Of a stretch of DNA of 58,900 bases, positions 25,838-34,944 are shown piece by piece (the stretch's first letter is position 1; every line of letters begins with the position of its first letter). The notes beneath the pieces were generated by a model. That model was not told where the DNA came from, ran no database searches, and saw only the letters and a program-made list of their open reading frames with translations. The stretch lies in the NCBI GenBank assembly GCA_002868945.1, contig PKTX01000040.1, forward strand, positions 1-58,900, given 5' to 3'. The translations under genes and the position numbers were made by a program. Source of the stretch: Desulfobulbaceae bacterium. GTDB lineage: Bacteria > Desulfobacterota > Desulfobulbia > Desulfobulbales > SURF-16.

Positions 25838-27035
25838 GTAGTATCTCCAACGCCTCGCCACCCGGCACAAAGCCGGGATGGCCGATGCGGTTGCGCTCGA
25901 TGATCTCCTGCTCGCGGGTGGCGTCGCCATACACCTGGTGGGCCACAACAAGGGCCGGCAGGGTGGCAGGCGGCGTGTATGTGGTAAGCTCCGGCAGCCG
26001 TGCGCCCCTGGTCCGCAGGTCAATGGCCACGGCAGCCCGTAACGCCGCCAGCTGCTGATAGACAGCGTCGCTGATCGGCTCGCCGCTCACCGGGTCCACA
26101 CCCTCAATCATGCTGTCCATGGCGGCCAACAGCATGGCCGAGGTCTCCAGGGCCTCATCCCGTGTCTCAAACTCCGCCTTGCTCGATACCCGGCACGCCT
26201 CAATCACCGCCGTCTGCCTGGTCAGCCGCTGCAAGGCCGCCGTGCTTGTTGCCTGCTGCCGCCGCACCGGTGTAGTGGCCCGGATGGTACGGCTGTCACT
26301 GCCGGCACCAAACAGCCTCTTATATAATGATATGGCCCGCAGCGGCTCGGTAACGCTATCCTCGATGCGCTGGATAGAGCCGACAATGGATGTCACCACA
26401 TTAGCCGGCGTGCGGATCTCGGCAGCCACCCGCCCGCTGGCACCGTCCACTATCTCCTCCAGCTCGGCCAATGTGGTGTACACGTCGTCTGCCATCTCGG
26501 CCAGGCCCCAATCAGGCAGGCCGTCCGTGTCAAAGATGTCCAAAAAGTCATCCTCGACCGCACCAAGGGCGTCATCCGCCCTGTCGTTTGTCTCTTGGCT
26601 CGTGTCAGTGGAGGATGACGGAAAGATCAACCCGCCGTCTTCCACGAGCACCAGCCTGAAGGTGGCCCGGCCGCCCCTGCCCGTTATCTCCTGCACCGAG
26701 GCAGGCTCAAGCAGGCTCACCGTCATGGTGCCGTACCACGGGTGCACCAGGGTGTGCGGCCCCTCTTTCTCAAGGACGACAATGAGTGCATCGCGGGCCA
26801 CCTGGTAATCAGGGTTAACGCGGCGGTCCACAAACACCTCAAGGGGAAACTGCCGCCCCTTGCGCCCCGAATCCTCAACCCAGGGCGTATCGCGCTGCGG
26901 GTACTCGTGCAGCACCGTGCGGCGGCCAAACACCCCCTCAGAGCTCGGCACGATAAACAGCGCCCCTCCCAAGCTGCCGGTCAGCGCTTTGCTATCAACA
27001 CTCCTGGCTTTTATGGTGTCTCGCCACTTGCTCAT
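25830..27035 (-). CDS. DNA circularization N-type tail protein (Mu gp43)
   Basis: Protein of 401 residues. The DNA circulation family N-terminal domain covers residues 1-95 (ALFIVPSSEGVFGRRTVLHEYP, DTPWVEDSGRKGRQFPLEVF). In Mu this is gene N (gp43), a tail/baseplate protein next to the tape measure. The rest is helical. A gene on the opposite strand separates it from the tape measure gene, which in Mu is directly adjacent. Confidence 0.9.
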   Translation of the reverse strand: MSKWRDTIKARSVDSKALTGSLGGALFIVPSSEGVFGRRTVLHEYPQRDTPWVEDSGRKGRQFPLEVFVDRRVNPDYQVARDALIVVLEKEGPHTLVHPWYGTMTVSLLEPASVQEITGRGGRATFRLVLVEDGGLIFPSSSTDTSQETNDRADDALGAVEDDFLDIFDTDGLPDWGLAEMADDVYTTLAELEEIVDGASGRVAAEIRTPANVVTSIVGSIQRIEDSVTEPLRAISLYKRLFGAGSDSRTIRATTPVRRQQATSTAALQRLTRQTAVIEACRVSSKAEFETRDEALETSAMLLAAMDSMIEGVDPVSGEPISDAVYQQLAALRAAVAIDLRTRGARLPELTTYTPPATLPALVVAHQVYGDATREQEIIERNRIGHPGFVPGGEALEILHG

Positions 27036-27097
27036 ACTTTACTCACCACCCCGATCATGGTAGGCTGATCATGTAACCAACATAAGGAGCGCATACC

Positions 27098-27475
27098 ATG
27101 ACACGACATATCCTTTTCACCATCGTAATCTTGGCCGTGTCCGCTGTTGCCAAGGCAGAACCGCAAACTCCGCGTGGGGTTGTTATTGCTTATGAGTGTG
27201 AGCAAATAGACCCAAACACAACAGGCTTTTCGTGTGAGTTCGGCGCAGAAGGGCTCACCCTGATCAGGCACGAACCTTTTGAGAGCATGACCCCAGATCG
27301 CCAGAAGCTTGCCGAGTATGAGTTCGCGAAAATTGCCTTGCGCTACATGGAGCTTGGCGGCAGAAAATACATGCAACGTGCTGACTTCTGGCCATCTGAC
27401 CGTCGGCGAGTCTGCTACCGAGTTGACAATCTGCCATACAAGATATCCTGTGACGATATCACCGTGAGCGACTAA
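27098..27475 (+). CDS. Secreted Cys-containing cargo protein (moron candidate)
   Basis: Unrecognised protein of 125 residues on the strand opposite to the tail operon. The signal peptide MTRHILFTIVILAVSAVAKA (residues 1-20) is followed by an exported domain with four cysteines (YECEQ, FSCEF, RVCYRV, ISCDD), compatible with two disulfides. AAGGAG lies 9 bases before the ATG. It fits between gp43 and the tape measure gene with only 62 and 5 bases to spare. Reading against the late operon suggests expression in the lysogen. A weak promoter (TTTACT, 17 bases, TAGGCT) precedes it. Confidence 0.75.
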   Translation: MTRHILFTIVILAVSAVAKAEPQTPRGVVIAYECEQIDPNTTGFSCEFGAEGLTLIRHEPFESMTPDRQKLAEYEFAKIALRYMELGGRKYMQRADFWPSDRRRVCYRVDNLPYKISCDDITVSD

Positions 27476-27480
27476 CAACA

Positions 27481-29310
27481 TCACCAGCTACCCCCCGAGG
27501 CAAACCCCACCTCAGTCTCTGCCTGCAAATTAAAGCCATCATGGCTTGACCGCAGGCCGTCCACCCTGGCGGATGTACCCCTTTCCGCCTGCACCTTCAC
27601 CACCATCTCACCGCGCATCTCCTGGGGCTGGCCATGGCCGCTCATTGTCGATTGGTCCATGCCGTAGCGCCTGGCCAGCTCCCGGTCAATGGTCTTCACC
27701 TGATACGAGTCCGGGCCGCCCCCCATCACCATGTGGCGAGAGCGCAGCGCCATCAGATTCTCCGTGCTCTTCATGCCCGCCTCGGCCCGGGCCAGGGACT
27801 TGCCTATCTTCTGGCTGGTCCAAGCAGCGGCAACGGTGCCGACGGCCGCCACCAGAGGCGCCATGACCGTAGCCAGGCCGGCGCCGCCCGCTGCGGCTTG
27901 GGTTGCTGCGCCGCCACCTGCTGCCGCACCGCCACCACCCGGCCAAATTGAAGCAGGGCCATTCACCACATACACGGGCACGGCATTGCCGAACCCGCCC
28001 AAACCAGCCTGGCCCGCTGCAGCGCCACCCTTGCCGCCTCGGAGCTGTCTACTCAAATCCCACAGCCCCTTACCTGCCCGTGCCGCCTTGTTGGCGACAA
28101 CCAGGCCGCCCAGGCCAACAGCCAGGCCGGTGCCAAGCGACAACCAGCGGTCCACTGTCTCCTGGTCCACGCTGTTAAGCAGCTCGGTCAGCTCCCTGAT
28201 CGGCCCGGTCAATTTCGAGTCGGCAAACTGCTCCCACGCCACATAAAGCTGGCTCAAGGCCCGGGTGCCGGTCTCAGCCGCCCTGGCACTGTCCCTGGTG
28301 GTGGCGACACCGTCGGCCTGCATGTCCATAAATTTTTCAAACATCCCCACCGAACCGTCGCGCTTGAATTCCCCGACAGCCGCGTTGAACGCCCGAATCG
28401 CCTCGGCATCAAAGACCCTGGAGAGCACGGTCTGCCGGCCCTTTGCTGCCTGGATTATTTCCACCATCAGCTCGTTAATGGGCCGCAGCACCTCTTTTTC
28501 CTTGTCCGCCCATACATCAAGTCCAAGCTTGTCCTCCAATAACTTGATCTTCTTGGCATCGGACATGGTGCGCATCACCGCCTCAAAAGCGGTGGCCGCC
28601 ATCTCGGACGAGCCGGTGCCCTGTCTGATAACCTGCAAAGCCGCGCCCATCTCCCGGATAGCCTGTATCCCGCCCCGCCCGCTGGACGCATAGGCTGCCA
28701 CAACCCTGGGGCCGAGGGCGGCCAGGTTCTGCAATGTAAAGGCTCCCTCCTTGCCCTGCACATTGAGTATGTCCAGGGCTTCCAGCACCTGTGTCGGGTC
28801 GACCATGCCCATCTTCTGGAACTCGGCCATAATGCCGCCGATATCCTTGCCTGTTGCGCCGGTGGCCGAAATGGCCAGGCCGATATTGCGGATATTCTTC
28901 TCGGCAAACTCAAGGTCGCCGGTCTTTTCGACAATCTCCTCGATGGCGCCGGTGATCTCGCCCGGATCAAGGCGAATCTCAGACGCCCTGGCCGTCTTGT
29001 ATATTTTCTCCTTGAGATGGTCGATCTTCTCGGCCGATGCTTTGGCCTGGATGCCGAGGCGCACAAAGCGGTCTTCCAGGTTCATCACCATCCGGGCCGT
29101 ACCAAAGCCGGCCGCGCCGGTGAGCAGGGCCGTATAGCGGTTGCCGAGCTGGTCCAGCCCCCGGCTTGCCGTCTCAGTCCCACGCCGCAACATGGCCATA
29201 CTGCGTCGCCCCTTCTTGCCGAACCGGTCAATGGCCCCGGAATAACGCTGGGCGCGCTGCTCCAGGTTGCCGGCCATGTCAACAAGTATGCGTGTGCGCA
29301 GGTCGCTCAT
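27481..29310 (-). CDS. Tail tape measure protein (Mu gp42)
   Basis: Protein of 609 residues that sets tail length. It has basic helical N-terminal segments, then the phage tape-measure core (SEIRLDPGEITGAIEEIVEKTGDL, ISATGATGKDIGGIMAEFQKMG), a hydrophobic Gly/Ala-rich part around residues 395-500 (LGTGLAVGLGGLVVANKAARA) and a short C-terminus. The ATG overlaps the stop of the frameshifted chaperone product (CTATGAGC), as expected for this gene pair. Confidence 0.9.
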   Translation of the reverse strand: MSDLRTRILVDMAGNLEQRAQRYSGAIDRFGKKGRRSMAMLRRGTETASRGLDQLGNRYTALLTGAAGFGTARMVMNLEDRFVRLGIQAKASAEKIDHLKEKIYKTARASEIRLDPGEITGAIEEIVEKTGDLEFAEKNIRNIGLAISATGATGKDIGGIMAEFQKMGMVDPTQVLEALDILNVQGKEGAFTLQNLAALGPRVVAAYASSGRGGIQAIREMGAALQVIRQGTGSSEMAATAFEAVMRTMSDAKKIKLLEDKLGLDVWADKEKEVLRPINELMVEIIQAAKGRQTVLSRVFDAEAIRAFNAAVGEFKRDGSVGMFEKFMDMQADGVATTRDSARAAETGTRALSQLYVAWEQFADSKLTGPIRELTELLNSVDQETVDRWLSLGTGLAVGLGGLVVANKAARAGKGLWDLSRQLRGGKGGAAAGQAGLGGFGNAVPVYVVNGPASIWPGGGGAAAGGGAATQAAAGGAGLATVMAPLVAAVGTVAAAWTSQKIGKSLARAEAGMKSTENLMALRSRHMVMGGGPDSYQVKTIDRELARRYGMDQSTMSGHGQPQEMRGEMVVKVQAERGTSARVDGLRSSHDGFNLQAETEVGFASGGSW

Positions 29311-29844
29311 AGGTCTTCACTGTCCATGGATAACAGCCGCCTGAGCGGCTCCTTGCGCAATGCCTGTATGTCAGTCATCCGCACGCCCTTGCGCGTCATC
29401 TGCTGCTCCGCTGTCGCCAGCGTCTCCGCAAGGGCTATCGTCTCGCCCCCTTTGCGTCACCTCCGGAGACGCCTTTGCCGCACGCTCGGCAAGCCGCTTC
29501 GCCACCTCTTTGGAGGTTAAAGCACCGGCTGCCAGATCAGCATAGAGGTTGAGCACATCAAGATCCTCTTCGTGCAACGTGCCGAACAGATCATAGTCGA
29601 GAGGCCCGGCCAGGTAGCCGATACTGGCCACCTGCCGACAGAGGATCAACGCCCCCAGCTTGGCGGGGCTCTCCACCACCACCGGCCTCATGCTGCCGTG
29701 CATCTCAAACGGCACCACCTTTTCGGCGGCCTCCTTGGCATCGATAATCATGCCGGCCGTCAGATGGTCATGCAGCTCAAAGTCCTTGAGGTACTCCTTG
29801 CCCACCTTCAGGCCGTGGATGAGGCTGCCCTTGATGCGCGCCAT
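29307..29844 (-). CDS. Tail assembly chaperone pair made by -2 frameshift (Mu gp41-like)
   Basis: Zero-frame product: 157 residues from ATG 29844 to TGA 29371. It begins MARIKGSLIHGLKVGKEYLK and has the compact helical tail-chaperone fold. A second open frame runs to TGA 29307, overlapping the tape-measure ATG. Shifting -2 at CAA AGG GGG CGA (after codon 133) joins the two and gives a 179-residue product ending MTDIQALRKEPLRRLLSMDSEDL. This is the G/GT-type arrangement. The start shares one base with the tube stop (TAATG). Confidence 0.85.
29443..29454 (-). promoter_or_regulatory. Slippery site for -2 programmed frameshift
   Basis: Minus strand CAAAGGGGGCGA. In the zero frame it reads CAA AGG GGG CGA; the downstream frame that reaches the tape-measure start reads GGC GAG ACG ATA, two bases back. 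From memory, Mu itself is the known exception that uses -2 at a GGGGGCGA site, which is present here exactly. Confidence 0.7.
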
Positions 29845-30188
29845 TACATGGCCTCCCACGAATCGCCGACCAGCTTAATGGGGCTCTTGGCCTCAACACC
29901 CACCGGGTTCTCTGTGGCCGCACCACGCATGACCCACTTCTGGCCGGTGTCACACTTAAAGATCACCGTGGCGTTGTCGATTGCAGAAAGCGCCACCACA
30001 TCGGTGTCCTTGGTGTGGATGATGTTACCCTCCACAAAGGGCGCCTCCTCGCTCTCCGTGGCGTATGTCCGGCCATGATGCCGCTCGAAATCGCGCGCAA
30101 TGCCGCCCGGGTTGGCCGTGGCGCCGCGCTCCATCTCCATTTGCTCGCCGTCAACGTATACCGTTGCTCGGCCTGTGATTCGTTTCAT
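29844..30188 (-). CDS. Tail tube protein (Mu gpM, gp40)
   Basis: Protein of 114 residues forming the inner tail tube of a contractile tail. It starts KRITGRATVYVDGEQMEME and has GKATA-like ANPGGIARDFERHHGRTYAT and a beta-rich core (VALSAIDNATVIFKCDTGQK), matching the Mu-type tail tube family. It follows the sheath gene after an 81-base gap containing a hairpin. Confidence 0.9.
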   Translation of the reverse strand: MKRITGRATVYVDGEQMEMERGATANPGGIARDFERHHGRTYATESEEAPFVEGNIIHTKDTDVVALSAIDNATVIFKCDTGQKWVMRGAATENPVGVEAKSPIKLVGDSWEAM

Positions 30189-30234
30189 ATCGTTCTCCCT
30201 CTCGAAAACCTCGAGTTGCTATCCCAAGATGTGT

Positions 30235-30262
30235 GGGTGAAGCAGTGCTGCTGTACTCACCC
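30235..30262. other. Hairpin between sheath and tube genes
   Basis: GGGTGA-AGCAG-TG-CTGCT-GTAC-TCACCC can fold into one stem with a small internal bulge. No T-run follows on either strand, so it is not a classic terminator; it may adjust the ratio of the two mRNAs. Confidence 0.5.
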
Positions 30263-30269
30263 CTCCAGG

Positions 30270-31733
30270 CTAAATGCGGAACTGGGTGAGCCCGGCAAAG
30301 GTGCGGGCCTGGCCGACAAGCCTGGGCTCATCCTTCCAGTTAGCCCGACCGGATGCGGTGTCGATTTCAGTGATAATTGATGCCGCATATCCTTCATAAT
30401 CATCACACCAGCCACGCTCGATAAACACCTGGTACAGTGCAAGCAACTCTCCCCGAAGGACATCATCAGTCACAATGGGCTGACCCGGCGCAAAAGCCGC
30501 ATCGTTATCGTCAGAGAGCTTATGCCGTGGAAAGAGCAGAGCAACCCTGGCCCGCTGCTCGTACCTGATGCGCTCCAGCGTCTCAGGCCGGTTGATGTCC
30601 AGATAGCTGATATCCTCAACACCGACATCGTTATACTGATACATGGTGATCTGCCGCTCGATCAGGCAGCGGCCATCCTTGGTCACCCGGTATGTGGCAA
30701 TACCGTCATAGAGCAGCAGGTTACGCTCGGCATCGTCCCAGCGGTCCTCGATGGCAGGCGGCAGCACACCCTCAAGCCAGAGGGTCTGTAGTGGCCTGGC
30801 CGGGTCCAGAGCCAGCGGGTTGGCCGCGGCAATGGCGTTGATGGCCGCAAACAGATAGGGCGGCGTCGGCAAGATGTTTGTACCCATGCACGTTACATGC
30901 GGGCTGTTACGGGTGCCGCCGAATGTGCCGGTGTCTGCATGGCTGCCGCGATAGGCGGCAAAAGCCCGGCCGCCTTTCTGCTGCATGGGCCCGTAGCGGC
31001 CGTCAAGCTCTGCCTCCAGGGCCACCAGGTTGGCGGTGTCGCTAAAGGGCATGACGATCCAGTTGTACCATTCGTCACCCATGGCAGCGATTGCCGTGGC
31101 AATGTCCGGATTGGCAGTGCCGCCGCTCATCGGTGTAATGGTAACGGTGATCCCCTTGGGGGTCTTTTCGCCGTAATAGTTCATCCGCAGGTCAATATCG
31201 TTGCCGGTCTCGCCCTTCCAGCGACAGGTGATGTCCACCTGGGTGGCGGTTACGCCGTTGACCGATGCCGTCACCGGCAGGGTGGTGTCGGCATTAATGG
31301 CAGCGGCCAGGGCCGTGGCAACATCCTCGCCGCTATCGCCCGAGGCAACCGCAGCCCGCACCTTGGTGCCGCCGACGTATAAGGTAAAGGTGCCGCTCTC
31401 GGTGGCCGTGCCAGGCATGTCAACACTGCCTGCAGCCTCCCCCCCGGCCACATCGTCGTCCAGGGCAATGCCCCAGGTCTCGGTGTAGCGATCGACATCC
31501 TTGATCTTCCGGAACATCTCGGCAAGCATGGCGCCGCGCCCAAAGGCCTCCTCGGCCTGGTTGTAGTTGGTGATTCTGGTGGGCACACCCTCGGCAACGG
31601 CGCCCGTGCTCAGCCGCTGGCCGATGACCAGCAGCTTAAACTGCTGCTCGGCCTGGGCCGCCAGAGAGTTGTCGATCTCGATATATACGCCGGGCAGCCG
31701 CAGGGACGCCGGCAATTCATTAAATGGCAGCAT
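30270..31733 (-). CDS. Contractile tail sheath protein (Mu gpL)
   Basis: Protein of 487 residues. It begins FNELPASLRLPGVYIEIDNS, like Mu gpL, and the C-terminal sheath domain includes RPLQTLWLEGVLPPAIEDRW and YLDINRPETLERIRYEQRAR. It is the main tail gene and establishes the phage as a myovirus-type particle. The C-terminus contains SIITEIDTASGRANWKDEP typical of the family. Confidence 0.93.
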   Translation of the reverse strand: MLPFNELPASLRLPGVYIEIDNSLAAQAEQQFKLLVIGQRLSTGAVAEGVPTRITNYNQAEEAFGRGAMLAEMFRKIKDVDRYTETWGIALDDDVAGGEAAGSVDMPGTATESGTFTLYVGGTKVRAAVASGDSGEDVATALAAAINADTTLPVTASVNGVTATQVDITCRWKGETGNDIDLRMNYYGEKTPKGITVTITPMSGGTANPDIATAIAAMGDEWYNWIVMPFSDTANLVALEAELDGRYGPMQQKGGRAFAAYRGSHADTGTFGGTRNSPHVTCMGTNILPTPPYLFAAINAIAAANPLALDPARPLQTLWLEGVLPPAIEDRWDDAERNLLLYDGIATYRVTKDGRCLIERQITMYQYNDVGVEDISYLDINRPETLERIRYEQRARVALLFPRHKLSDDNDAAFAPGQPIVTDDVLRGELLALYQVFIERGWCDDYEGYAASIITEIDTASGRANWKDEPRLVGQARTFAGLTQFRI

Positions 31734-31769
31734 AATGCTTTACTCCTTTGTTATTTGGCGTAGCCGCTG

Positions 31770-31982
31770 CTACTTCTTGGCCGTTTTGGCCTTGGCATCC
31801 TCATCCTTTCCGGCCGCCGGGTCGATCACGGAGCCGTCGCGCAACCGGCGCCGCCACCACTTGTTCAGTTCCACCTTGGCGCCCTTCTCCGGCAGGTGAG
31901 TGCCTGGCTTATCAGGCATGCGCACCTTGTTCGGCTTACCGGTTGTCTTGTTTGTCGCAGGCTTCAGTAGTTTAGTCGGCAT
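31770..31982 (-). CDS. Small basic Mu gp38-like protein (DUF2635)
   Basis: Protein of 70 residues, basic at both ends. The DUF2635 pattern is HLPEKGAKVELNKWWRRRLR then DGSVIDP. In Mu-like phages it stands just before the sheath gene, as here; its function in tail assembly is not established. Confidence 0.85.
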   Translation of the reverse strand: MPTKLLKPATNKTTGKPNKVRMPDKPGTHLPEKGAKVELNKWWRRRLRDGSVIDPAAGKDEDAKAKTAKK

Positions 31983-31994
31983 GTCATGCCCTCC

Positions 31995-32558
31995 TTATTG
32001 ATTCAGCTTTTGCTCACCGATTATGAGCGGATCGTCACCGGCATCAATGCCGCCCTCGTCATAGGCCTCGCCGTGCCACAGCACAAAATCTGCCAGGCCG
32101 CTGATGTCCGGCTCGTAATCAAGCGGCATGTGCGGCATGGTCAAATTGATGGCGTACACCGTGCCGCCCAGCTCGAACATGGCGTCGCGGAACAGGTTGT
32201 CCACACCGCTCACCATGGCGCTGCCGATCTCCTCAACATCAAGCACATGCAGATAAGGCAGCAGCCGCTCGATCATGTCATAGGCGCCGATCACCCGCTG
32301 GTTGCCCCGCCGCCGGCTTGTCTCGCTGGCGCCCTTGCTCACCATGTACACTGAAAAGCGGCCGTCAAAATAGCCGTCAACCGAGCCTGGCTTGGCGCCC
32401 AAAAATGCCACATAGACGCCCGGCGCAAACTGCAAGGCCCGCTTCAGCGTCTCCATGGTCCAGCCGCCCGGCAATGTCTCAATCTTGCGCACCGTACTGC
32501 CGAGCCTGGCTGCAGCAAGGGAGATGATCGCATCTTCAATGTCGGTGATGATGCCCAT
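31995..32558 (-). CDS. Mu gp37-like tail completion protein (DUF1834)
   Basis: Protein of 187 residues with N-terminal IITDIEDAIISLAAARLG and the GVYVAFLGAKP and RFSVYMVSKGASE segments of the DUF1834 family. It overlaps gp36 by one base. The order gp35-gp36-gp37-gp38-sheath is as in Mu. Confidence 0.88.
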   Translation of the reverse strand: MGIITDIEDAIISLAAARLGSTVRKIETLPGGWTMETLKRALQFAPGVYVAFLGAKPGSVDGYFDGRFSVYMVSKGASETSRRRGNQRVIGAYDMIERLLPYLHVLDVEEIGSAMVSGVDNLFRDAMFELGGTVYAINLTMPHMPLDYEPDISGLADFVLWHGEAYDEGGIDAGDDPLIIGEQKLNQ

Positions 32559-32962
32559 CAGAAGCCCCCACCGTTAAAGACAGTGCGGCCGCCCTCAAAC
32601 TCGGCCATGCCTGCCGTCTCTGCCACGGCACCGGCCGGCTGCACCAACCCCACATCGCCCTTGGCAACCTGGCGCAGATAGAGCACAGCCTGGTCATACC
32701 GGTCCTTGACGCTGCTGGTGGCGCCGTCGTCATAGAGCCGGTACCTGGCGATATCGCAGGCAATCAATGTGAGCGCCGCCGGCACCTCGGCCAGGGGCAA
32801 CTCATACCGCCCGGCAAGATAGCCGTCTATCTCGGCGGCGGCATCGCCCAGGGCCAGGTCAAGCACCGTGGTGTCGATCACCCCCAGAGAGACCCGGTCG
32901 GTGAGTTGGATCAGCTCCTCCTCGCCATACCGGGCAACCATATCCGCCTGGGTGCAGTACAT
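32558..32962 (-). CDS. Mu gp36-like protein (DUF1320)
   Basis: Head-tail connection protein of 134 residues. It starts MYCTQADMVARYGEEELIQLTDR, the DUF1320 signature, followed by EIDGYLAGRYELPLAEVPAAL and ACDIARYRLY. Ends overlap both neighbours by one base. Confidence 0.92.
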   Translation of the reverse strand: MYCTQADMVARYGEEELIQLTDRVSLGVIDTTVLDLALGDAAAEIDGYLAGRYELPLAEVPAALTLIACDIARYRLYDDGATSSVKDRYDQAVLYLRQVAKGDVGLVQPAGAVAETAGMAEFEGGRTVFNGGGF

Positions 32963-33435
32963 TACTCACCCGCCTCGCGGCCCGCCTGGTAGATCTCCCA
33001 TGCCTCATCGCGCCGGGCACTGTCGATGTTGGCGCCAAGGGACTCCTCAACAGCCTTGACATGCGGCTTGCCTGATGAGGCGCTCCACAGATCAGGGTCG
33101 TCCATGGGCAGGCGGCCGATGGCAGCAACAATGGCATCCATGCCGATCTCGTCACCATCCCCAGGCCCGCCGGCGTCTTGGTCGCCGGCCTGCTCTGCAC
33201 TGGCGGCATCTGCCCCGGATTCCTTGGTGTTATTGCCGCCGACAAGTCTAGGGTCGGCCTGATCGGTGTTGCCTCCACCGCCTTCGGACACCTCGGCAAC
33301 GACAAGCATCGGCTCATCCTTAAGCCGCTGCAGATCCTCGTCCGACCAATACCCGTCCTCATATTCCGTGCGCGTCTTGGAATGGGCCACGCCGCAGCGC
33401 CGAAACCCCTCCCGCTTACTCTGTATTGTGATCAT
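32962..33435 (-). CDS. Mu gp35/FluMu-type protein
   Basis: Protein of 157 residues. The N-terminal domain GFRRCGVAHSKTRTEYEDGY with FSDEDL-like WSDEDLQRLKDEPMLVV is the Mu-like FluMu N-terminal domain. A long acidic Gly/Asp-rich linker leads to a small C-terminal helical domain (DAIVAAIGRLPMDDPDLW, VKAVEESLG). Its function in head completion is unproven. Confidence 0.88.
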   Translation of the reverse strand: MITIQSKREGFRRCGVAHSKTRTEYEDGYWSDEDLQRLKDEPMLVVAEVSEGGGGNTDQADPRLVGGNNTKESGADAASAEQAGDQDAGGPGDGDEIGMDAIVAAIGRLPMDDPDLWSASSGKPHVKAVEESLGANIDSARRDEAWEIYQAGREAGE

Positions 33436-33508
33436 GATTGGTTCTCCCGCAACGCGGGGCGGTTCACCGCCCCGCGTTTATTCATTCAACTTCGATGAAG
33501 ATCCCTCG

Positions 33509-34402
33509 CTAATCCAGCCAGGGCACAACCAGCACATCAACCGCCTTGAAGTTGGTGTTGCTGGCACCGTTGGCCAGCCGTTCCGCCTCGATCACTGCCT
33601 TGGCAGCGGCCCGGTTGCCGGAGCCCACAACGAGCAGGTTGGGCATGACGCCCAGGGGCTTGCCGTGGTCGCCCTTGAAGGCGCCCATGGCGGCCATGGC
33701 CGCATCAAAGTTGGTGGCGTCAAGGGTGTCCTTGGAACCGAAGGCCATCTGCCAGAAGCCGAAGCCGACGTTCTTGCGATCGTCCACGCCGTAGACCAGC
33801 TCGTCACGGTTAAAAACGTTGTCATCCTTGGCGTCATCCTGGCGGACAAACTCCGGAGTCTTGCGACGCTGCAGGATGAGGGGCTTGAGCGGTCTGCGGG
33901 TGTCGAGCAGATACCACGGCGTGCCTGCCCCGGCCTGCATGTTGCTGACGCTGCCCTCTGTGCCGTCGGCCTGGATAACCGGATGGTCGGTATCAAAGAA
34001 ATACTGGCCGTCGTAACACTCTGTGGCAAAGCCTGCGGCCAGCAGCGCAAAAACCAGCTCGTCCGGATGCTGATTTGCCGACTGCCCGAGCATCTCCATC
34101 ATCGGCGAGTAGACGCCGTACTGGTCATCTTCAACCTTGTCTCGTGGCACCCCCACGGTCAGCTCGAACTTTTTGTTCTTGATGGCGTAGTCATGCCCCT
34201 TCAGGTTGTGGATATGCCGGTCGCCGATCCACTCGCGCATACCGGGGATATCTCCAAGCCAGCCATACTCCTCGCTGCCGGTTGTTGACGGCACCATGGT
34301 GGCCACCTTGTCCCACAATGGACTGACGCCACCAAAGCCGCGCTGGAATGCGGCGTTGAATGCTTTGAAAAGAATGGCAAGGTTGCCGCTGTTGATAATC
34401 AT
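33509..34402 (-). CDS. Major capsid protein (Mu gpT)
   Basis: HK97-fold coat protein of 297 residues of the Mu gpT family. It has the N-terminal LAILFKAFNAAFQRGFGG then YGWLGDIPGMREWIGDRHIH and KKFELTVGVPRDKVEDDQYG, and the C-terminal NLLVVGSGNRAAAKAVIEAE. It follows a head decoration-type gene, as in Mu-like phages. Confidence 0.93.
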   Translation of the reverse strand: MIINSGNLAILFKAFNAAFQRGFGGVSPLWDKVATMVPSTTGSEEYGWLGDIPGMREWIGDRHIHNLKGHDYAIKNKKFELTVGVPRDKVEDDQYGVYSPMMEMLGQSANQHPDELVFALLAAGFATECYDGQYFFDTDHPVIQADGTEGSVSNMQAGAGTPWYLLDTRRPLKPLILQRRKTPEFVRQDDAKDDNVFNRDELVYGVDDRKNVGFGFWQMAFGSKDTLDATNFDAAMAAMGAFKGDHGKPLGVMPNLLVVGSGNRAAAKAVIEAERLANGASNTNFKAVDVLVVPWLD

Positions 34403-34435
34403 GAGATTGGTCCTCCTTTTATTAGACCCTTTTTG

Positions 34436-34469
34436 TCAGGACTCCTGACTCCAGAATTCGAATTCTGAC
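34436..34469. repeat. Host-type heptamer repeat inside the prophage
   Basis: TCAGGACTCCTGACTCC then AGAATTCGAATTCTGACT has the same words as the chromosomal tracts at 12841-12888 and 56102-56170. It lies between two phage head genes. A second related word pair (GTGTTCAGTGTTCAGGG) lies at about 34889-34908 on the other side of the gp33-like gene. Confidence 0.6.
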
Positions 34470-34880
34470 TTATCTGAGATCGACCCAGACTCCGAGGCTG
34501 TCCACATCATGGACCTTGCCTGCCACCGAGCGGGTGCCGGTGCCGTCCGTCTTGGCAACGGTCTGGTCGTCAACGATATAGCAGTTTGTGCCGATATCAG
34601 CGGCGGTGATCTCGTCGGCGCCGGCACTGTTGGCAAAGCGGAAGATGCCCTTTTCGATGGGCACCTCAACCGCGTCGTCGAGGCCTTCTGAGTTGTCGAC
34701 GCTCTCGACCACACGACCAACGCCAAGGATTGTGGTGGCTGTCGCACCCGGGGTGGCCCGGCCGCTTGCGTCGCGGGCGCACAGGGCACCGGCGTAATAC
34801 TTCTTGGCAGCGGCTGCCTTGAGTGACAAGAGGTCGCCGCTGCGACGTTTGGTGTCTCGTTCTGCTGTTAATTCTGACAT
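34470..34880 (-). CDS. Head protein, Mu gp33-position, decoration candidate
   Basis: Protein of 136 residues. It has a basic N-terminus (AERDTKRRSGDLLSLKAAAAKK) and a small beta domain (VPIEKGIFRFANSAGADEIT, GTNCYIVDDQTVAKTDGTGT), resembling DUF2190-type or cement proteins of other phages. It stands between the protease/scaffold gene and the capsid gene. Both flanks carry host-like short repeats. Confidence 0.7.
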   Translation of the reverse strand: MSELTAERDTKRRSGDLLSLKAAAAKKYYAGALCARDASGRATPGATATTILGVGRVVESVDNSEGLDDAVEVPIEKGIFRFANSAGADEITAADIGTNCYIVDDQTVAKTDGTGTRSVAGKVHDVDSLGVWVDLR

Positions 34881-34944
34881 GTGATTCTCCGTGTTCAGTG
34901 TTCAGGGCTTTTGATGTTTCCCGGCTTCCGGCCACTGGCCGCTT

